Positions 28,081 through 38,049 of a stretch of 64,000 nt of DNA are shown here, piece by piece. Below the pieces are notes generated by a model. That model was not told where the DNA came from and did not search any database. It saw only the letters and a list, made by a program, of their open reading frames with translations. Origin of the DNA: Nitrospirota bacterium (lineage in GTDB: Bacteria; Nitrospirota; Nitrospiria; SBBL01; JAADHI01); contig JAJDBU010000059.1 of assembly GCA_029261195.1 (NCBI GenBank), positions 83,299 to 147,298 of the forward strand. The letters run 5' to 3'. The first letter of the stretch is position 1; each line of letters begins with the position of its first letter. A program made the position numbers and the translations under genes.

Positions 28081-30870
28081 ATGTCAGGTCAGCCTTTAGA
28101 AAAGGTTTACTCACCGGAGACGGTTGAGGAAAAATGGATGGCGCGCTGGGAAAAAGATGCCATTTCCCATGCCGACCCTGAATCGAATCGCCCTTCATTC
28201 TCTATGGTCATCCCGCCGCCGAACGTCACCGGTTCACTTCACTTAGGCCATGCCCTGAACAACACCCTCCAGGATATTCTGGCACGCTGGAAGCGCATGT
28301 CCGGTTTTAATGTGCTTTGGCTTCCGGGACTTGACCATGCCGGCATTGCGACACAAAACGTGGTCGAGCGACAACTCGCGGCCGAAGGCAGCGACCGCCA
28401 TCAGCTTGGCCGTCAGGCCTTTATCGATCGTGTCTGGGACTGGAAAAAGAGTTCCGGTGGCACCATACTCAAACAACTGAAACGCCTCGGTGCCTCCTGT
28501 GACTGGGAACGAGAACGCTTTACGCTTGATGAGGGACTTTCCCGAGCTGTCACCGAGGTCTTCACCCGACTTTTTGAAGAAGGCCTGATCTATCGAGCAG
28601 AACGCCTGATCAATTGGTGTCCTCGATGCCGAACGGCCCTTTCTGATATTGAAGTGGAACACGAAGATCTGCCCGGCAAGATGTATCACATCCGTTATCC
28701 CATTGCCGGACAAACAGATCAAAGTTTAACCGTCGCGACGACCCGTCCCGAAACAATGCTCGGCGATACTGCCGTCGCGATTCACCCCGAAGATGCACGC
28801 TACAATCACTTGCTCACAGCCAAAGTCGCCCTGCCCCTCACTCAGCGCTCTATCCCCATCGTCGCCGACGGTATCCTTGTGGATCGGGAACTCGGAACCG
28901 GTGCCGTAAAAGTGACTCCGGGTCACGACTTCAATGACGAAAAAGTCGGGAAGCGGCACAAGTTACCGAAGATTTCTTTGATTGATCGACGCGCAGTGAT
29001 GAAAGCCGACGCACTAAAAGAGGCTGAAGTTGATGAGAATCTGATTGATCGACTTTCGGGACAAACGGTTTCTGCAGCAAGAAAGATCGTCGTGGCCGCT
29101 CTGGAAAACGCAGGTCTTTTACTAAAAATTGAAGAACATCAACATGCCGTTGGCAAGTGTTATCGCTGCAAGACGGTCGTCGAACCTTTTGATTCCCCGC
29201 AATGGTTTGTAAAAGTGAACGACCCTGAAAATTCATTGGTGCAACCCGCGATTGATGCAGTCCGCACAAAAGAGATCCGAATTATCCCGGAAAGCTGGGA
29301 GCCGAACTATTTCGGGTGGATGGAAAACATTGAAGACTGGTGCATTTCCCGTCAGATCTGGTGGGGCCATCAGATTCCGGTTTGGTACTGCACGCATTGT
29401 GACAAAGACCACATCCATCAAAGCCCCGATACAAAGGAGTGGACGATTGCAACCGGGGCGACTCCGATTGTCAGTACAAATCCAGCCGAAAGCGCCTGCC
29501 CCCGTTGCGGGTCTATTGGATTACTTCAAGACCCGGATGTGCTGGATACCTGGTTTTCTTCAGCCCTCTGGCCTTTTTCGACCTCCGGTTGGCCGGCGAA
29601 TTTGCAAATAGATGAAACCGGACAAATAGAAGCTGAAGCTCTGCTTGCCCGCTTCTACCCGACTTCTACTTTGGTCAGCGCCTTTGACATCCTTTTTTTC
29701 TGGATTGCCCGGATGATCATGATGGGCCTGCATTTCATGAAGGAAGTGCCCTTCAAGGACGTTTACATCCATGCCCTTGTTCTGGATGCTGAAGGCAATA
29801 AGATGAGCAAGTCGAAGGGAAATGTCATTGATCCGCTTGAGATTATGGGGCGTTACGGCACCGATGCCCTCCGCTTCACCCTAGCCGCAATGGCCTCTCC
29901 GGGACGAAACATCAAGCTGTCCGAAGATCGCATTGAAGGCCATCGAAACTTCTGCAACAAGATCTGGAATGCCGCCCGCTTTATCCAGATAAATCGCCCG
30001 GAAGCAGATGCAATGCCGGGTAGCGATAGCGCAAACATCACCCACCGCTGGATTCAAAGCCGCCTGAATGGGACGGTTGAAATCGTCATCACCGCACTTA
30101 CAAACTACCGCTATGATGAAGCCGCCCGTGCAGCCTATCAATTTATCTGGCATACCTTCTGCGACTGGTACCTCGAATTGCTCAAGGTCGATTTCCAGGA
30201 GGAAGGTCGATCTGCTGACACCTATGCAATGCTGGTTAAGACCTTTGAAGAAAGCCTGCGGCTACTCCATCCTTTCATGCCTTTTTTAACGGAAGAACTT
30301 TGGACGCATTTTGGAGAAGGTAAGCATTGCCTTGCCCTTGCCGCTTATCCGAAACCGGATGCTAAACGAGATGACCCTTTGGCGGAAGAAATGGTCGGGG
30401 AGCTGATTAACGGCAGTGTCATGGCCATTCGGAACTTAAGAGGCGAAATGAATATTCCCCCTGCTGAAACCCTCCCTCTCCTGATTAAGCCGAAGGATGA
30501 AACGCGGCGTGAACAATTTACTGCCTACCTGCCATATATCAAACGCTTGGCTCGATTAGGCGAAGTGACAATTGATTGTCATCTGGCTCGGCCGAAGATG
30601 GCCGCTTCAGCCACGAATGCTTTTTGCGAGATCTATCTACCACTGGATGAAGCGCGTGTCCGGGATGAAATCGGACGGCTTGAAAAACGTCTCGGCAAGC
30701 TTGAAAAAACCCTGAAAGCAATCAATGGAAAGCTGAACAATACCCAGTTCGTTGAGAATGCCCCGGCGATCATCGTAGAAAAAAATAAGCAGGAAGCAAC
30801 CGACTTATATAAAAAGAAAGATAAGTTTGAGGCCGATATTCAAGCCCTGCACAAGCTGCTTTCAAACTGA
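28081..30870 (+). CDS. valS: Valyl-tRNA synthetase
   Basis: 929 aa class I synthetase. The HIGH-type motif is HLGH at 54-57 within PPNVTGSLHLGHALN, and KMSKSKGN marks the second ATP site. An editing (CP1) domain lies between them, with TTRPETMLGDTAVA. Cys-pair zinc-binding elements are visible (CPRC, CYRC, CTHC and CPRCG). The C-terminal 60 residues form the ValRS coiled coil that contacts tRNA. Standard length. It is followed 11 bases later by nadC. Confidence 0.98.
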   Translation: MSGQPLEKVYSPETVEEKWMARWEKDAISHADPESNRPSFSMVIPPPNVTGSLHLGHALNNTLQDILARWKRMSGFNVLWLPGLDHAGIATQNVVERQLAAEGSDRHQLGRQAFIDRVWDWKKSSGGTILKQLKRLGASCDWERERFTLDEGLSRAVTEVFTRLFEEGLIYRAERLINWCPRCRTALSDIEVEHEDLPGKMYHIRYPIAGQTDQSLTVATTRPETMLGDTAVAIHPEDARYNHLLTAKVALPLTQRSIPIVADGILVDRELGTGAVKVTPGHDFNDEKVGKRHKLPKISLIDRRAVMKADALKEAEVDENLIDRLSGQTVSAARKIVVAALENAGLLLKIEEHQHAVGKCYRCKTVVEPFDSPQWFVKVNDPENSLVQPAIDAVRTKEIRIIPESWEPNYFGWMENIEDWCISRQIWWGHQIPVWYCTHCDKDHIHQSPDTKEWTIATGATPIVSTNPAESACPRCGSIGLLQDPDVLDTWFSSALWPFSTSGWPANLQIDETGQIEAEALLARFYPTSTLVSAFDILFFWIARMIMMGLHFMKEVPFKDVYIHALVLDAEGNKMSKSKGNVIDPLEIMGRYGTDALRFTLAAMASPGRNIKLSEDRIEGHRNFCNKIWNAARFIQINRPEADAMPGSDSANITHRWIQSRLNGTVEIVITALTNYRYDEAARAAYQFIWHTFCDWYLELLKVDFQEEGRSADTYAMLVKTFEESLRLLHPFMPFLTEELWTHFGEGKHCLALAAYPKPDAKRDDPLAEEMVGELINGSVMAIRNLRGEMNIPPAETLPLLIKPKDETRREQFTAYLPYIKRLARLGEVTIDCHLARPKMAASATNAFCEIYLPLDEARVRDEIGRLEKRLGKLEKTLKAINGKLNNTQFVENAPAIIVEKNKQEATDLYKKKDKFEADIQALHKLLSN

Positions 30871-30881
30871 CAGAACCCCCG

Positions 30882-31751
30882 ATGATCGAAACATTTTTTA
30901 TCAGAGACCTCGTCGAATGCGCGCTTGCCGAAGACCTGCTTTCCGGTGACCAGACCACTGAAGCCCTCTTTCCCGAGTTCCTCCCTGCCGTCGCTGAATT
31001 GGGTGCGAAGGAAGCGCTTGTTGTTGCAGGGACCGAGCTTTTTCAAGCCGCCTTCCACATTCTTGACCCGACGCTTAAAATCGAATTCAATCGCCTCCCC
31101 GGAGCTTTGGCGGCAGCAGGAGACCTGATTGCGACCGTTACGGGCGACGGCCGGAGTATTCTCAAGGGGGAGCGGGTCGCGCTGAATTTCATGCAGCGTC
31201 TTTCAGGCATCGCCACATTGACGCAGCGCTTTGTCAAAGCCCTTTCCGGGACTTCGGCAAAAATTGTTGACACACGCAAGACGACACCGGGATTCCGACA
31301 ATTCGAGCGGGAAGCGGTCCGACTTGGGGGTGGACAGAATCACCGCTTCAATTTAGGGGATCTCATTTTGATTAAGGACAACCATATTGCCCTGGCAGGT
31401 GGTATTAAAAACGCTATCACTCGGGCTCGCGCCGGCTGCGCTCACCCCCTGAAGATTGAAGTCGAAGTCAGAAATGACGCGGAATTAAAGGTGGCAATTT
31501 CCTCAGAGGTCGATATTATTATGCTTGACAACATGTCTCTCAAAGAGATCAAGGCGGCAGTTACCTTGATTCGTCAAAATAAGCCGTCAGTGTTAATTGA
31601 GGTCTCCGGTGGCGTCACGCTTGACCGGGCGGGTGAAATCGCACAGTGCGGTGTCGATTTGATTTCAGTCGGCGCCTTGACCCACTCGGCACAAGCGGTG
31701 GACCTTTCTTTGAATTTTAGAAGTGAAGCCGATTGGAACCGGACGGCATGA
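30882..31751 (+). CDS. nadC: Quinolinate phosphoribosyltransferase NadC
   Basis: 289 aa. It decarboxylates quinolinate and joins it to PRPP to form nicotinate mononucleotide in NAD synthesis. The family blocks are intact: VDTRKTTPGFRQFEREAV, GGGQNHRFNLGDLILIKDNH and EVEVRNDAEL, the last leading to the catalytic barrel glutamates. Its stop overlaps the birA start in ATGA, so nadC and birA are coupled. Neither nadA nor nadB is in the window. Confidence 0.96.
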   Translation: MIETFFIRDLVECALAEDLLSGDQTTEALFPEFLPAVAELGAKEALVVAGTELFQAAFHILDPTLKIEFNRLPGALAAAGDLIATVTGDGRSILKGERVALNFMQRLSGIATLTQRFVKALSGTSAKIVDTRKTTPGFRQFEREAVRLGGGQNHRFNLGDLILIKDNHIALAGGIKNAITRARAGCAHPLKIEVEVRNDAELKVAISSEVDIIMLDNMSLKEIKAAVTLIRQNKPSVLIEVSGGVTLDRAGEIAQCGVDLISVGALTHSAQAVDLSLNFRSEADWNRTA

Positions 31752-32584
31752 CAAGTTCAACAATGGATGCGGGTAAAATCAGAGATTTCTGTCGAGGAAA
31801 TATCCGCCTGAGAGAGCTTGTTCAAGAAGTCCTCCTCTTTGATCAAGTCAATTCAACAAACCGCGTCGCTCTTAAAATGGGAGCTGACGGACATCCCGGC
31901 GGCCTCGTGCTGCTGGCCGAAAAACAGACGGGCGGAAAGGGGCGGCAGAACCGGCCCTGGTTTTCTCCCTCCGGGCAAAACATCCATCTTTCTCTCTTGC
32001 TGCGCCCCTGCCTTCCGATGCGGGACTATCCGATTTTTTCCCCCGCAGCAGCAGTCGGCGTCGTGAAAGGCATCGCAAAAATGACCGGGCTTACAGTCGG
32101 CATCAAGTGGCCCAACGATGTAATGATTGATGCCGGAAAGCTCGGGACTCGAAAGCTCGGCGGCATTTTACTTGAGTCGAAAACAACTGGCGACCAAGCG
32201 GTTCCGCTGGTCATCGGGATCGGCTTGAATGTGAATCTTGATCGGGAAGACTTCCCGTCCGAGCTTCAGTCCTCGGCCACTTCACTTAAAATTGAGACCG
32301 GGAAAATCATCGACCGAAGCGCATTGGTCTGTATGCTCCTTGAAGAAATTGCGGAACAGGTGCTTGCATTACAAGAGGGCAACAGCCAGGCCGTTCTGCA
32401 AGAAGTCCGGGCCAACTGTTTCACCCTCGGAAAGCCGGTTCGCGTCACAACAGCCCGACAGGTATTTGAAGGCCGGGCTGAAACCATCGATGAAGAGGGC
32501 GCACTCATGATCCGCATGGGAGATCAACTTGTAAGAAGAATCGTCATTGGAGAGATCACCCACCTTCGGGAATGTTCAAACTGA
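31748..32584 (+). CDS. birA: Biotin--[acetyl-CoA-carboxylase] ligase BirA
   Basis: 278 aa starting at the ATG that overlaps the nadC stop. The biotin-binding loop appears as GGKGRQNRPWFSPSGQN, a variant of the usual GRGRRGR, followed by NIHLSLLLRP, KWPNDVMI and GGILLES. A small SH3-like C-terminal domain (residues 230-275) closes the protein. The N-terminal 30 residues are too short for the helix-turn-helix of repressor-type BirA, so this looks like a monofunctional (group I) ligase without biotin-operon control. Confidence 0.92.
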   Translation: MTSSTMDAGKIRDFCRGNIRLRELVQEVLLFDQVNSTNRVALKMGADGHPGGLVLLAEKQTGGKGRQNRPWFSPSGQNIHLSLLLRPCLPMRDYPIFSPAAAVGVVKGIAKMTGLTVGIKWPNDVMIDAGKLGTRKLGGILLESKTTGDQAVPLVIGIGLNVNLDREDFPSELQSSATSLKIETGKIIDRSALVCMLLEEIAEQVLALQEGNSQAVLQEVRANCFTLGKPVRVTTARQVFEGRAETIDEEGALMIRMGDQLVRRIVIGEITHLRECSN

Positions 32585-32612
32585 AGCCCCCGACAACTGA
32601 AGCTCCCTTCAC

Positions 32613-32642
32613 TTGACATCCGGAGCGCCGTTCCAATAGGAT
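32613..32642 (+). promoter_or_regulatory. Probable sigma70 promoter before the YfgM-like gene
   Basis: TTGACA at 32613-32618, an 18-base spacer and TAGGAT at 32637-32642. The start codon at 32698 follows about 50 bases later. It would separate this gene from the nadC-birA transcript. Confidence 0.5.
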
Positions 32643-32697
32643 GCCCCGTTTTTAGTGCGTCATTCTACCTCATCATTTATAGGAAAAATCAGATCCA

Positions 32698-33531
32698 ATG
32701 GCTTATAAGATTCGTATCCAAAAAAAGAAAGAAATTGCCCCGGCCCAAATTGCAAGCCGGTCGGAAGAGATTATCGGCCACCTCCTGGACAACCCCAAGT
32801 TCATTTGGGGAAGCGTTGCGCTGGCGCTTTTGATCGGCGGCGGTGTTTACTTTAAACAGTTTTCTGACCAACAGGCCGATGAAGCCGCGTGGCTGATTGA
32901 AAGCGAAGCCTCTAAACTGTTTCATGATCCGCCTCCCTTGCCGGAACCCGTAGAAGAAGGGGAAGAAGAGATTGCAGAAGAATTGCTGGCACCGGAAGGA
33001 CGATTCAAGAAGGCCTCAGAACTCTATGATGAGATTATCGAAAAATATCCCGCCAATAATGTTGCAGCAATTGCACTTTTTGAAAGCGGAAATGCTTTTT
33101 ATAAATTAAAAGATTACGACAAGGCTGAAGAACGGCTGAAATCTTTTATTGAAAAATACCCCAGGCAAGAAGGCCTCGTGGCGATCTCTCACCTGAAATT
33201 GGCCTATCTCTACCAGGTCAAGCTAAACGACAACGCCGCTTTAAGTCACTTCAGAGCAGTTTATGAAATGCCCGATTCAAACAGTCGGGATCAGGCAGGT
33301 TTTGAATTAGCGCGTGTACTCGAAGCTTCAGGAAAGAACGACGAAGCCAATGCAATCTACACAGACATTTCAGAAGGGTCTTCCGAATCTCCCTGGGGAG
33401 CAGAAGCAAAAGCACGCCTGCTCTTGCTTAATCCGCCATCTGAGTCGCCTGAGTCAGAGGAGGGTGGCGATGCCGCTTCGGCAGAAGAAGGCGCGGCTAG
33501 CAAAGAGACCTCAGAGGAATCTACGGAATAA
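32698..33531 (+). CDS. YfgM-like membrane-anchored TPR protein
   Basis: 277 aa. A cytoplasmic N-terminus (rich in Lys) is followed by one membrane helix at about 38-55 (WGSVALALLIGGGVYFKQF). A periplasmic tetratricopeptide region covers 95-235 (FKKASELYDEIIEKYPANN; DKAEERLKSFIEKYPRQEG). The C-terminal 40 residues are acidic and low in complexity (Glu/Ser/Ala). The layout matches YfgM, a partner of the Sec translocon and periplasmic chaperones, though BamD-like roles cannot be excluded. Its last 11 bases overlap the convergent transglycosylase gene. Confidence 0.75.
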   Translation: MAYKIRIQKKKEIAPAQIASRSEEIIGHLLDNPKFIWGSVALALLIGGGVYFKQFSDQQADEAAWLIESEASKLFHDPPPLPEPVEEGEEEIAEELLAPEGRFKKASELYDEIIEKYPANNVAAIALFESGNAFYKLKDYDKAEERLKSFIEKYPRQEGLVAISHLKLAYLYQVKLNDNAALSHFRAVYEMPDSNSRDQAGFELARVLEASGKNDEANAIYTDISEGSSESPWGAEAKARLLLLNPPSESPESEEGGDAASAEEGAASKETSEESTE

Positions 33532-35047
33532 TCAGGGTTTCTCCCGACCGAATCACACTTCCCTTTTTCAGTCGATTGGTCTGTAAAAGATCTCCTCTCC
33601 GAACCGCGTATTTTCTCGCAATCATCCCGATCGTCTCTCCATGCCGAATCCGATGTTTTCGGGTATCAGGAACAATCAAGGTGTCACCCGCTCGAATAAT
33701 GCTCCTTTTGTGGAGTTGATTCGCCTCAAGAAGATGAGACATTGAGACATTGTATCTGACCGCAATGGCGCTGATGGTCTCTCCCCGCCGGATACGGTGT
33801 TTATCCCCGTCTTGCCAGCCATCGGAGACCAAAAGGTGCTGCCCGGCACGGATAATGCTTTGTCGATGCAGGCGATTCGTTTCAAGTAAAAGATCAATGC
33901 TCACACCGTACCTTCTGGCAATCGAAGTCATTGTTTCACCCCGACGTACACGATGTTTGAAGTCGCGTCCGACCACGACCTCTGCTTCCTGTTCTGGTGA
34001 ATAATTCGCCAGAAAGACCTTTTTTTTACCTAGGGGCAGTTTAATTCGATATCCAGGGGTCCGGGGAGGGGTGATGTCGCGTTTCAACTCCGGATTGTAG
34101 GACTTCAGCTCTTTTAGTGAGACCCCGGCATTTTTCGCAATGGAACTCAGGTAGGTTGCTCTTTTAATTTCGACTTCATCGTATTGCCAGGGGGCCTCAT
34201 AGCGCACATCAAAGCGATAGCGCTCAGGTTCTTTGGCGATCATCATCGCCGCCATAAATTTCGGGACGTAATTTTTTGTCTCCCGCCGGATGATGCGATA
34301 CTTTCTTAGCTTCCAGAAATCTCTCGACTTGACCTGCCGAATTGCTCTGGAGACCCTCCCTTCCCCTGCATTGTAACCGGCAAAAGCCAGGGGCCAAGAG
34401 CCGAAGCGTTCATACAGATCCGTGAGATACTGCGCCGCCGCATGTGTCGCCTTGATGGGGTCGCGTCGTTCATCAATCCAGCGATCAATCCTCAAGCCAT
34501 ATTTTTTTCCCGTTCCTTTAATGAATTGCCAAACCCCCGAAGCCCGAGACCGGGAAAAGGCCTTCGGATTAAATCCACTTTCAATCAAGGACAGGTAGAC
34601 CAGGTCTTCAGGGAGCTGATATTCCCGAAGAATTTCCTGCATCAAAGGAATATAACGACCTGAGCGGGACAGCCATTTTTCAAAATCGGGGCGCAAGCGT
34701 GTCTGAAAAAGTTCGACATACTTGTCGACAGACTGGTGTTCTTCTAGGGGAATGCCGTACGTGACTACTTTTGAAGGTAAAACTGTCGGAGTCTCGAGCG
34801 GTGACACAGAAGACTCGAGCGCATCCGGCTCTGCAGATAGACCAATCGTTTTCTTTGAAAGGCTTTCATCTGGATCAATCTCGTCCAGAAGACCTGAGAG
34901 CGCTTGCTCTACTTCTGTTTTAGAGCTCAAAGGACCCTTTTCAAAATGCCAGGCTGAGTTAGAGGCCCTGCCTTCCGGAACAACAAGGAGGGAAATCGAA
35001 AACAGGGAAATCAGTGAAAACAAAGAGAATTTCAAAGGCATATACAC
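33521..35047 (-). CDS. MltD-like membrane-bound lytic transglycosylase with three LysM domains
   Basis: 508 aa. N-terminal signal peptide (hydrophobic residues 5-27), a linker, then the SLT catalytic domain with the active-site Glu in YLSLIESGFNP and the GVWQFIKGTGKKYGL and AYNAGEGRVSRAI motifs. A helical connector follows. Three LysM repeats, each starting HRV/HRI-R-GET, occupy about residues 370-508 and bind peptidoglycan. The enzyme cleaves murein to form 1,6-anhydroMurNAc ends in the periplasm. The usual MltD lipobox is not obvious, so it may be soluble or anchored by the uncleaved signal. Confidence 0.92.
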   Translation of the reverse strand: MYMPLKFSLFSLISLFSISLLVVPEGRASNSAWHFEKGPLSSKTEVEQALSGLLDEIDPDESLSKKTIGLSAEPDALESSVSPLETPTVLPSKVVTYGIPLEEHQSVDKYVELFQTRLRPDFEKWLSRSGRYIPLMQEILREYQLPEDLVYLSLIESGFNPKAFSRSRASGVWQFIKGTGKKYGLRIDRWIDERRDPIKATHAAAQYLTDLYERFGSWPLAFAGYNAGEGRVSRAIRQVKSRDFWKLRKYRIIRRETKNYVPKFMAAMMIAKEPERYRFDVRYEAPWQYDEVEIKRATYLSSIAKNAGVSLKELKSYNPELKRDITPPRTPGYRIKLPLGKKKVFLANYSPEQEAEVVVGRDFKHRVRRGETMTSIARRYGVSIDLLLETNRLHRQSIIRAGQHLLVSDGWQDGDKHRIRRGETISAIAVRYNVSMSHLLEANQLHKRSIIRAGDTLIVPDTRKHRIRHGETIGMIARKYAVRRGDLLQTNRLKKGSVIRSGETLIIP

Positions 35048-35302
35048 GTCCTTTTATTTTTGAATGCCATCGACTTGTCGCAGTGCAACACTCATTTTTA
35101 TAGAGACCCGAAAGCGACAGATGGTAGGGAAAACAGCAACAGTCAAGACCAGAAAATTCAAGATTTCTTACAACAATCTTATCGAATTCTGCCCCGATGT
35201 CAATAAAATAAATCAGTCAGCCTCTGTGGACAAACGCAATCTAGTTTTATAGGATGGCATCTTCATTGTTTTAAATTCTATACTGAGTATCTCACTCAGC
35301 AT

Positions 35303-35330
35303 GAGGGTCTAAATACGAGGGTCTAAATAC
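35303..35330 (+). repeat. 14-bp tandem duplication carrying the ribosome binding site
   Basis: Two exact copies of GAGGGTCTAAATAC end one base before the phosphatase ATG at 35332. Each copy contains the Shine-Dalgarno-like GAGGG; the second copy is at working distance. Confidence 0.9.
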
Positions 35331-35331
35331 A

Positions 35332-36096
35332 ATGTCTGTAATCGCTAAGGGGATAAGCGATGTCGGTTGCGTTCGTCGTTCCAATGAGGACAGCATCGGC
35401 CTGTTTCCGGAATTAAACCTCTATATTGTCGCGGATGGCATGGGCGGGCACGCTGCCGGAGAGGTCGCCAGCCAGTTGGCTGTCGGGCAAATCTCTCAGT
35501 TTTTTCAAAGGTCTGTCGGTGTCACAGACGAGGACGCTACCAGGCCAACCTCACAACACACTGAGTTCCAGCTCTCTCAGGCCGTCAGACATGCAAACCA
35601 GCAGATTTTTTCTGCAAGCACAAAAAACCCTGCCTTAGGCGGCATGGGAACAACTATCGTCGTTCTCTTGGCAACACCCTACGAAGTCAACATCGCATTT
35701 GTCGGCGATAGCCGCGTCTACCTTCATCAAAATGGGGGGATTCAGCAATTGACCGATGACCATTCCCTGGTCAACCAATATGTGAAAAAGGGCCTGATTA
35801 CCCCTGAAGCCGCCGAAACCCACCCTCAGAAACATGTATTAAGCCGAGCGCTCGGGACCGCTCCAGAGGTTGAGGTCGAAACAATCAGTCGCATCCCCTC
35901 CCCCGGAGACATCTACCTGCTCTGTTCAGACGGATTAAGCAACAAACTCTCCGCCTCTGAACTGAATAGGCTTATGCTGGAAACAACAGGTGGACTGGAT
36001 GCCGTCGGAAACAGAATGGTTCAGCTTGCAAAGGAGAATGGGGGGGAAGACAATATCTCAGTCGTCCTGGTAGCCTATCCCCTCTCAGAGATATAG
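35332..36096 (+). CDS. PP2C-type serine/threonine phosphatase (Stp family)
   Basis: 254 aa. The metal-dependent phosphatase motifs are all present: CVRRSNEDSIG, VADGMGGHAAGEVAS, TTIVVLLATPYEVNIAFVGD, LCSDGLSN and GGEDNISVVLV. Stp/PrpC enzymes are cytoplasmic and reverse protein kinase action; no Ser/Thr kinase is encoded in the window, so its partner is elsewhere. Its last 22 bases overlap the convergent ribE. Confidence 0.93.
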   Translation: MSVIAKGISDVGCVRRSNEDSIGLFPELNLYIVADGMGGHAAGEVASQLAVGQISQFFQRSVGVTDEDATRPTSQHTEFQLSQAVRHANQQIFSASTKNPALGGMGTTIVVLLATPYEVNIAFVGDSRVYLHQNGGIQQLTDDHSLVNQYVKKGLITPEAAETHPQKHVLSRALGTAPEVEVETISRIPSPGDIYLLCSDGLSNKLSASELNRLMLETTGGLDAVGNRMVQLAKENGGEDNISVVLVAYPLSEI

Positions 36097-36698
36097 GGCG
36101 AGGAGACTTCTCCGCTCTCCATTAATCGCTCGACATATCGACCGATTAAATCGCTTTCCAAATTCAAAATGCCGCCAACCCCTTTGTAGCCCAAAGTCGT
36201 CATCATGGCGGTATGGGGGATCACTGAAATGGTGATCCCTTTTTTATCAAGCCCATTGATCGTCATGCTCACCCCGTCCAGCGCGATGGAGCCCTTGGCG
36301 ATGCAGTATTTCAATAGATGCGAGGGGATTTCAATGGAGATGATGAGGGCGTTCTCTTCGGTCTTTTTCTTATAGATCCGCCCCATGCCTTCGATATGCC
36401 CCGAAACCATGTGACCGCTTAAGCGGTCGCTGAGTCGCATCGGTCGCTCCAGATTAACACGATCTCCGACATTCAAATGCCCGATGTTGGTCAGACGAGC
36501 CGTCTCGGGTGAGATGTCAAAAGAAAAGGTGGTCGGACTTAAATCGAGTGCAGTCACGCAAGTACCGTTGATCGCAATGCTCGCGCCGACTGCGATCTCT
36601 TCCATCACAGCTTTGGCCTGAACTGTCATGCGGGCTGCGGTCTGAGAGCGGATAACCCCTGACACAAGGCCCATTTCTTCAATGATTCCGGTAAACAT
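36075..36698 (-). CDS. ribE: Riboflavin synthase alpha chain
   Basis: 207 aa made of two homologous lumazine-binding barrels. The first starts MFTGIIEEMG and contains INGTCVTAL; the second contains LDGVSMTINGL. The C-terminus NLESDLIGRYVERL is diagnostic. It dismutates two 6,7-dimethyl-8-ribityllumazine to riboflavin. AGGAG precedes the ATG. It lies downstream of ribD on the same strand with an esterase gene between them. No ribBA or ribH follows in the window. Confidence 0.96.
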   Translation of the reverse strand: MFTGIIEEMGLVSGVIRSQTAARMTVQAKAVMEEIAVGASIAINGTCVTALDLSPTTFSFDISPETARLTNIGHLNVGDRVNLERPMRLSDRLSGHMVSGHIEGMGRIYKKKTEENALIISIEIPSHLLKYCIAKGSIALDGVSMTINGLDKKGITISVIPHTAMMTTLGYKGVGGILNLESDLIGRYVERLMESGEVSSPYISERG

Positions 36699-36719
36699 TT
36701 TTTTACTCCTTGGATATTG

Positions 36720-38042
36720 TCATTGAATAAGATCAATCGTCACTGAGGCACTATAGAGCGAGGTCCGGTCTTTTCTCCTCTTGGCTTCCTTGAGCAAAAA
36801 TTCAGCGCTCTCCGTCAATGTCACTTCCAAGCGTTGCTTATGGTTACTCGTGATGAATACCGGTTTGGAAAAATCGATAAGGCGCCTGTTAAAAAAAAGG
36901 GTGACTTTTTTTACGAGCTGAGTGCTCAGTGTAATCTCATTACCGTCGATGCTCGCATTAAGGCCGGGAAATGCACCTGAGCGAACCAGTTCGATATCCT
37001 TTTCTTCAAAGAGTGATCTTTGTAAATCGGCGACTTCACCTTCCGTCTCATTGATTTCCGTCCAGTAAAAGGGAAGCAGGTGACTTTCATCCCGAACCGA
37101 GACCACTTCGGCCGGATCGGCAATGCGTCGTTGATTCTTAAACCAAGTGATGAGTGCAGGCAATTCCTCCTTCGGGAAAAAATGTCCGCCGGCTATCCGG
37201 TGTTCCCGCTGATGTTCCCGATAAACATGGGGAATGCCCTCTTTTTTCATATACTTGCTTGCCTTTCGGGAGAGTTCGACCGGCATCACTGAGTCTTTTG
37301 CGCCATGAATGATGTAGAGCGCCGTTGATGAAAAATTTTTCAAATAGGGAAAAATTTCGTCCGGGATGCCTCCGGCCATGGGCGAAATTGCGGAGAAGCG
37401 GTCGGCATGGAGCATCCCCAGCAGATAGGCCCCGATGCCGCCGTTAGACATGCCGGTCAGAAAAATCCGTTTTGCATCGACATGGTAGCGCGAAGTGACG
37501 GCTTCAAGCACGGCCAGCACCAGGGCTTCTCCCTCTGAAGACCACCAGGCCCCGCCCCTCATTGATGGACAGACCAGCAGGGATTTTTCTCCCAGGCGGG
37601 ACTGCCAGCGATCAATATAGGAATCGCCGTTAAATCCTGCCCCGTGCAGACAAACGATCAAGGGATAGGCCAGCGCAGGGTCATAGTCTTTCGGCACATA
37701 GAGGGCATAACTCATTTCCTGGCTCCCAACCTGAACTTCGTTGTGCAGAGAACCGACATAGGCATCAGGCGAATAGAGCTGTCCATGCTGAATCACCTGC
37801 TCCAGATGATCGATCGTCGCTTTCGGATCAGCAAGAATCTCTTTTAAAAGGGTTTTAGATTGTTTTTCATCTTTAGAGAGGAGGAACTGCTGAACCCTCA
37901 GGTTTAACTCGTCCTCTTGTGCTGCTTTATCGGCTGCACTTGCAAGCGTAATGATAGAGGGGAGACAAAAAAATAAAATCGACACCAGGAAGATCGCGGC
38001 ATGTTGCAGAGTTTTTTTCTGGTTTATCACAATTTCCCTCAT
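36720..38042 (-). CDS. Exported alpha/beta hydrolase (esterase family)
   Basis: 440 aa from ATG 38042; a longer upstream start would overlap ribD by 38 bases. Residues 10-36 are a signal peptide or anchor. After a helical region of about 70 residues, the hydrolase domain shows the oxyanion segment CLHGAGFNGDS, the nucleophile elbow GMSNGG (Ser199), an acidic-residue region HGAKDSVMP and a catalytic His in IAGGHFFP. A beta-rich C-terminal domain of about 110 residues follows. It resembles polyhydroxybutyrate depolymerase-like and 'phospholipase/carboxylesterase' exported enzymes. Substrate unknown. Its place between ribD and ribE is odd. Confidence 0.8.
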   Translation of the reverse strand: MREIVINQKKTLQHAAIFLVSILFFCLPSIITLASAADKAAQEDELNLRVQQFLLSKDEKQSKTLLKEILADPKATIDHLEQVIQHGQLYSPDAYVGSLHNEVQVGSQEMSYALYVPKDYDPALAYPLIVCLHGAGFNGDSYIDRWQSRLGEKSLLVCPSMRGGAWWSSEGEALVLAVLEAVTSRYHVDAKRIFLTGMSNGGIGAYLLGMLHADRFSAISPMAGGIPDEIFPYLKNFSSTALYIIHGAKDSVMPVELSRKASKYMKKEGIPHVYREHQREHRIAGGHFFPKEELPALITWFKNQRRIADPAEVVSVRDESHLLPFYWTEINETEGEVADLQRSLFEEKDIELVRSGAFPGLNASIDGNEITLSTQLVKKVTLFFNRRLIDFSKPVFITSNHKQRLEVTLTESAEFLLKEAKRRKDRTSLYSASVTIDLIQ

Positions 38043-38049
38043 AAGGTCT

